Below are positions 59,973 to 64,000 of a stretch of 64,000 bases of DNA, piece by piece. The stretch is from assembly GCA_028694645.1 (NCBI GenBank), contig JAQVKM010000002.1:1-64000 (forward strand), read 5' to 3'. Position 1 is the first letter of the stretch, and each line of letters opens with the position of its first letter. Origin of the DNA: Bacilli bacterium (GTDB lineage: Bacteria > Bacillota_I > Bacilli_A > RF39 > UBA660). The notes beneath the pieces were generated by a model. The model saw nothing but the letters and a program-made list of their open reading frames with translations. It did not search any database and was not told the origin of the DNA. The translations under genes were made by a program, and so were the position numbers.

Positions 59973-61175
59973 TTAAATTTTCAATAACTTAACTACGCAC
60001 TCCACATGATATGTCTTACTAAACATGTCCACTGGTGTTATCTCAACAATATTATATTTCTCACTTAATAAATTTAAATCTCTAGCCAGTGTAACTGGAT
60101 CACATGATACATAAACTATTTTGTCAACTTCTAAATTTAATAAATGTTGGACAACTGTTTTATCTAAACCACTTCTTGGTGGATCTAAAACAATAGTATC
60201 AATATTTTTTATTTCTTTCATATTTATTACATCATTACATTCAAATTTAATATTTGAAATATTATTTAATTCCTTGTTCTTATTTGCATCTTTTATAGCA
60301 TATTCATTTATTTCTACCCCATAAATATTTTTACAAATTTTACTTAAAAATATTCCTATAGTACCAGTTCCACAATATAAATCTAATAAGTTATCTGACT
60401 TATTAACATATTCATAAACCTTGCTATATAAATTAAATGCACCTTTAGTATTAACTTGAAAAAATGAATCAGGTGAAATATAAAATTTATATTCTCCTAT
60501 TTCTTCTATTATATATCCATTGCCAATTATATTTTTATATTTTTTATTTTCATAAATAACCAAAGATGTTACTTTATCTTCAAATAAAGATTTATCTATT
60601 TTATAATTACCATCTACTTTTAAAACAATCATAGAATCATTTTTACTGACTCTAATTAATATTTGATAAATACCTCTTAAATTATTTTTTTTAACTAAAT
60701 TTAATAATTCATTTATTTTATCGTCTACTATTAAGCATTTATCAATATTTATTACTTCATAAGTTTTTTTCTTGTAATAACCAACTTTTTCTTTAATGTG
60801 AAAAGTTGCTTTATTTCGATAGTTATATTCATTATTAGGAATTATTTTTTTTACTTTATTTATATCTATATGAGTAAATCTATTAATTATTTCTTTTACT
60901 TTATTTTCTTTATAATTTAATTCATCTTCATAAGAAATATGCAGCAAATCACATCCACCACATAACTTATTATATTTACAAATTGATTCCACTCTATTTG
61001 AACTTTTTTTTATAAATTCAACTACTTCACCTTCATTAATTTTTTTACTCTTTTTTATTAATTTTATTTTTACTACTTCACCAGGCAAGCAATCTGGAAT
61101 AAATGTTATTACATTATCTATAAAAGCTATTCCTCTACCCTGATGATCTAGTTTTTCTATTAAAACTTCTTTCAT
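59973..61175 (-). CDS. 23S rRNA (uracil-5-)-methyltransferase RlmCD/RumA-like
   Basis: From ATG at 61175 (MKEVLIEKLDHQGRG; AGGTGATAAA upstream) it is about 400 residues. It has a TRAM domain, an iron-sulfur cluster motif (CKYNKLCGGCDLLH, about 58), the SAM site LLDLYCGTGTIGIFL (about 270) and catalytic motifs VLDPPRSGLDKTV and VSCDPVTLARDL. In B. subtilis RlmCD methylates U747 and U1939 of 23S rRNA. Which sites it methylates cannot be told from sequence alone. Confidence 0.93.
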   Translation of the reverse strand: MKEVLIEKLDHQGRGIAFIDNVITFIPDCLPGEVVKIKLIKKSKKINEGEVVEFIKKSSNRVESICKYNKLCGGCDLLHISYEDELNYKENKVKEIINRFTHIDINKVKKIIPNNEYNYRNKATFHIKEKVGYYKKKTYEVINIDKCLIVDDKINELLNLVKKNNLRGIYQILIRVSKNDSMIVLKVDGNYKIDKSLFEDKVTSLVIYENKKYKNIIGNGYIIEEIGEYKFYISPDSFFQVNTKGAFNLYSKVYEYVNKSDNLLDLYCGTGTIGIFLSKICKNIYGVEINEYAIKDANKNKELNNISNIKFECNDVINMKEIKNIDTIVLDPPRSGLDKTVVQHLLNLEVDKIVYVSCDPVTLARDLNLLSEKYNIVEITPVDMFSKTYHVECVVKLLKI

Positions 61176-61200
61176 TTTATCACCTAATTTATTATACAAT

Positions 61201-61238
61201 AAAAAAAGTATATATACTAGTATATATATTTTTTTATC
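61201..61238 (-). terminator. Terminator of the carbohydrate-binding protein gene
   Basis: TATATATACTAGTATATATA perfect palindrome followed by Ts on the minus strand, between the stop and the rlmCD start. Confidence 0.75.
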
Positions 61239-61239
61239 A

Positions 61240-62973
61240 TTATCTTCTCATTTGACTACTACTTGTTCCAACCGTTGTATTAATACTATTTATTGTAAAT
61301 GTTGAATAATTTGTACCCCCACTATATCCACCTATCTCATAAATACCATTAGTTTCACTATTACTTGAACTACCTTTGGTAGAAATAGTATATGTATCTT
61401 TAGTTAATGAAGGAGATACTATTACTAAATTTTGATAGTTTTTACTAGCTTCATATGTAATAACTTCATTACCACTCGAATCCTTTATACTAACTAATGT
61501 ACCAGCTGAAATTGAACTAGTAAAATTTATCATAACTGAATAAATACTTGAACTAGAACTTGGCAACTGTGCCATACCAGATGATCCAGATGCTATTAAA
61601 GTTCCAACCGTTACAACGAAAGTTGAATCATAATCAAGCGCTCCATTCCCATTATCAGTTGGTCCATTTACAACAGTTACCCCACCAGTCATAGTTATTG
61701 ATCCGTTAGCATCAAGACCATCACCTGTAGAATTAATGTATATTGTTCCACCATTAATAGTTATTGAGCTACTACTACTACTTGAAGTTGTTGTTGCTCC
61801 TGTTCTATTAACAGCTGAAGAATCATTTCCTCCACCAGCATTTAACCCATCATCACTAGTAGTTACGCTTATTGTACCAGCATTAATAGTAATATTAGTT
61901 CCTTCTATACCTTCATAACTTTCTGTTACTGTTATTGTTCCATTATCTATTAAAACTGCATCATCAGCATGTATTCCATCATCTCCAGAAGCTATATCAA
62001 ATGTTCCATTTTTAATCCAAACATTGCTATTACTATGTATAGCATCATCTGATGAATTAATATTAAATTTACCATTTTCTATTGTTATTTTAGTACCTGC
62101 TTTTATCGATTTAGCACTCGAAGACTCCGTAGTTGAAGTTGAATTACCCCAAGTCCCCCATCCTGAATTTGATGAAGAACTATTTATACTGCTTCCTCCT
62201 CCGGTTGTTATATCAAAGTTCCCATCATATATAAATATTTCTGTTACAGCTGAAATACCATCAGTATCTGATTTTATTACAAATGTCCCTTTTTCAATTA
62301 TAATGTAACCTTTAGATGTATCTTCTTCGTTAGTTGATTTAATTGCATCACCACCTGATGTTATTGTATAATTACCATCATATATAACAACAGAATCTTT
62401 TCCTTTGATAGCTTCATCGACTGCATCTATAATATAAGTTCCACTTTCGAAAATTAAATCATCATTAGATACTATTGCATCCTGATAATTAGCATTTACT
62501 TTTAAAGTACCTGTTCCTTCAAATATTAAATCTGAAGTACTATATATAGCTCCTTCTAAAGTTTCATCATCATGACTTGATCCATCTTCTATATAATTTG
62601 TTGTACCATCAGCTAACTCAATATATATATTTTTAGCTGATGCAACATATATTGCTGGTCCATCTGATGATTTAATTGTTGCATTGTTCAAAACAATTTT
62701 TACATTATCTGTTGTATTTATGATAATATTACTATCATCAAGAGTTCCACTTATTTCATAAACACCACCCTTTGTTATAGATACATCTTCATCATCAAGC
62801 GATATATATGTTGTTTCATAAATACTCCAATCAATTTCTGTATCTGATTCATAATTTATATTAGAATCACTTGATACATCATCATCTGAATTATTTGAAT
62901 TTTCAAAATAAATTATTCCTCCAATTGAAAGAATCATTATAATGATAAACAATAATATTCCAAATTTTTTCAT
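61240..62973 (-). CDS. Cthe_2159-type carbohydrate-binding beta-helix protein (DUF4353)
   Basis: This 577-residue protein has an N-terminal hydrophobic anchor and an extracellular right-handed beta-helix built of repeated short strands with 'SSDDAIHSN', 'GDDGIHADD', 'SDDGLNAGGG', 'STGDGLDANG'-type calcium-binding turns. The family, Cthe_2159 of Clostridium thermocellum, binds polygalacturonic acid and cellulose-like polymers. In Firmicutes it is commonly adjacent to DUF4956 and VTC polyphosphate-polymerase genes, as here. A role at the cell surface together with those genes is inferred. Confidence 0.87.
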   Translation of the reverse strand: MKKFGILLFIIIMILSIGGIIYFENSNNSDDDVSSDSNINYESDTEIDWSIYETTYISLDDEDVSITKGGVYEISGTLDDSNIIINTTDNVKIVLNNATIKSSDGPAIYVASAKNIYIELADGTTNYIEDGSSHDDETLEGAIYSTSDLIFEGTGTLKVNANYQDAIVSNDDLIFESGTYIIDAVDEAIKGKDSVVIYDGNYTITSGGDAIKSTNEEDTSKGYIIIEKGTFVIKSDTDGISAVTEIFIYDGNFDITTGGGSSINSSSSNSGWGTWGNSTSTTESSSAKSIKAGTKITIENGKFNINSSDDAIHSNSNVWIKNGTFDIASGDDGIHADDAVLIDNGTITVTESYEGIEGTNITINAGTISVTTSDDGLNAGGGNDSSAVNRTGATTTSSSSSSSITINGGTIYINSTGDGLDANGSITMTGGVTVVNGPTDNGNGALDYDSTFVVTVGTLIASGSSGMAQLPSSSSSIYSVMINFTSSISAGTLVSIKDSSGNEVITYEASKNYQNLVIVSPSLTKDTYTISTKGSSSNSETNGIYEIGGYSGGTNYSTFTINSINTTVGTSSSQMRR

Positions 62974-62982
62974 TTTTCCTCC

Positions 62983-63645
62983 TTACAATTCTTGATCATT
63001 ATTATTATTCATGATAAGTATTTTTAAATTACCATTACGACATCTAATTTTATCAAGTAAATCCTTTTCATCATTAATATCTTTTAAAGATACTAAATAT
63101 GTAATTTCAAACATACTTCCCATATTTATAGTTTTCACTTGCTCTAATTTATAATCTTTTAGATATTTTTCAAATATATCATCGAATATATTTGTATAAT
63201 TTAAGTTTTCTGGAATGACAACTTTTAATATTTTATTATCACTTTTATTTTCCCCAAAATTAAGAACATGTAATAAATAAGAGAATATAGTTATGATTAA
63301 TGTAATTAATATAGCAAAAGCTATATATCCAGTTCCTACAGCTAATCCAATTGCCATTGCAAAAAATACATTCATTATTTCTCTAGAATTACCGGGAACA
63401 CTTCTAAATCTTATTAATCCAAATGTTCCTAAAATTGCAACACTTGTTCCTAAATTACCATTAACCATTAATATCACAGTAGCTACTAAAGTTGGTAAAA
63501 CAGTTAAAGTAACGACAAAGTTTTTACTATATCTACTTGTCTTCATATGTAGTATCGATACAAAAAATCCTAAGATAAGTGATGTTATTATACAAATAAC
63601 AAAACTTTTTATATCCAAACTACTTCCAATTATATTATTAAACAT
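62983..63645 (-). CDS. DUF4956 membrane protein
   Basis: This 220-residue protein has about four N-terminal helices (about 15-140), the family motif AILGTFGLIRFRSVPGNSREIMNVFFAMAIGLAVGTGY (about 70-110) and a C-terminal ferredoxin-like cytosolic domain. DUF4956 genes travel with VTC-domain genes. It starts one base after the VTC gene and is followed by the carbohydrate-binding gene. Its function is unestablished, although polyphosphate handling has been suggested by association. Confidence 0.9.
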   Translation of the reverse strand: MFNNIIGSSLDIKSFVICIITSLILGFFVSILHMKTSRYSKNFVVTLTVLPTLVATVILMVNGNLGTSVAILGTFGLIRFRSVPGNSREIMNVFFAMAIGLAVGTGYIAFAILITLIITIFSYLLHVLNFGENKSDNKILKVVIPENLNYTNIFDDIFEKYLKDYKLEQVKTINMGSMFEITYLVSLKDINDEKDLLDKIRCRNGNLKILIMNNNNDQEL

Positions 63646-63646
63646 T

Positions 63647-64000
63647 TTATTTCACCTCAATTGACTTTCTCTTATAAATGCTTCCATATTTTGAAAACGA
63701 TGTAGGAAAGATATTTAAAGCAGATAATATATTTGTAAACCATAGCGGAAGAGCATCTAAAGTTTTAACTTCCATTATGTATGTTTTATCCGTAAAATAT
63801 AAATTTCCACAATCACCTAATTCTAAATTCAAATCTTCTTCTCTACTTCGAATATTTTTATCAAAAGTTATTCTAAAACTCTTATTTTTTTTATCATAAT
63901 AAGATAATCGATCATATCCTAAAAACAAAACTGGTTTTAAATTATAATACTTAAAACAATAATCTATTTCTTCCATTATCTGTTTATTACATTCTGGATA
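63647..64000 (-). CDS. VTC-domain polyphosphate polymerase, partial (5' end off right edge)
   Basis: The ORF track begins at an internal ATG (63976), but the frame is open through the right edge (YPECNKQI precedes MEEIDYCF), so the window holds only the C-terminal part of the gene. The visible part matches the end of the VTC domain: LGYDRLSYY, RITFDKNIRSREED, YIMEVKTLDALPLWF and SKYGSIYKRK, including Lys/Arg and Glu residues of the tunnel. In yeast, Vtc4 makes polyphosphate from ATP. The bacterial homologue's activity is inferred. It is the first visible gene of the DUF4956 and carbohydrate-binding cluster. Confidence 0.85.
   Translation of the reverse strand, partial: YPECNKQIMEEIDYCFKYYNLKPVLFLGYDRLSYYDKKNKSFRITFDKNIRSREEDLNLELGDCGNLYFTDKTYIMEVKTLDALPLWFTNILSALNIFPTSFSKYGSIYKRKSIEVK

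Overview
The window is very AT-rich and gene-dense, mostly on the minus strand, and reads as a piece of chromosome from an endospore-forming member of class Bacilli. It is probably an uncultured, small-genome lineage near Erysipelotrichales/Acholeplasmatales/RF39. That placement is inferred from gene content and composition, because no 16S sequence beyond the first bases is present. Evidence for sporulation is Spo0A, a pro-sigma-K-type sigma factor, a YdcC-like lipoprotein, the Bacilli-specific spoVID-ysxE pair, a CotY/CotZ-like coat protein and a CtpB-like protease. The standard code is used: conserved tryptophans are TGG, the only Trp tRNA here has anticodon CCA, and TGA terminates genes.

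Layout. 1-264: tandem rRNA promoters and leader reading leftward; the window starts at the 5' end of a 16S gene. 265-7029: Ntdp phosphatase, S41 protease, YdcC, the c-di-AMP pair cdaA-cdaR, and spo0A. 7158-13255: lower glycolysis (tpiA, pgk, gap) with a glycolipid-type glycosyltransferase, a flippase-like membrane protein and a pilin-like surface protein inside the pgk-tpiA transcription unit. 13311-19956: uridine-kinase-like protein, ClpP, YqeG/YqeH, tRNA-Trp, a C-terminally truncated metallopeptidase, a CPBP protease and a metallophosphoesterase. 20039-26985: ysxE, spoVID, an unknown duplicated protein, Lon and two unknown paralogues. 27067-32629: tRNA-Ala, parE, sigK, ADP-ribosylglycohydrolase, tRNA-Leu, scpA/scpB and an RNHCP protein. 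32657-45961: RNase J, a phosphodiester glycosidase, a phosphoglycerate mutase fused to a membrane anchor and two predicted extracellular domains, thioredoxin-like proteins, a single-module Clp ATPase, a LysM protein, a patatin and CotZ. 45980-55930: PopT-type carrier translocase, surface proteins (one with a thioester adhesin domain), small housekeeping genes, a LytTR/LiaF-like pair, FucO and a second pilin-like protein. 56077-64000: an OhrR-controlled glutathione peroxidase operon with an ABC exporter, a CPBP-acetyltransferase fusion, an rRNA methyltransferase, and the start of a VTC/DUF4956/carbohydrate-binding cluster cut by the right edge.

Most unusual signal. One predicted extracellular domain family occurs at least four times: C-terminal on a pilin-like protein that heads the pgk operon, twice in tandem on a membrane-anchored extension of phosphoglycerate mutase, and once on a bitopic protein convergent with the thioester adhesin. 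Two of these three loci are physically joined to glycolytic enzymes, which may reflect a membrane- or surface-linked organisation of lower glycolysis. That is inference; the fusion and the operon position are seen directly. Other points worth attention are a triosephosphate isomerase with altered conserved residues, a metallophosphoesterase with altered metal motifs, an OhrR operator overlapping a textbook promoter, and a premature stop in a metallopeptidase gene.

No CRISPR array, insertion sequence, prophage or integrase was seen, and no gene-free stretch exceeds about 300 bases.
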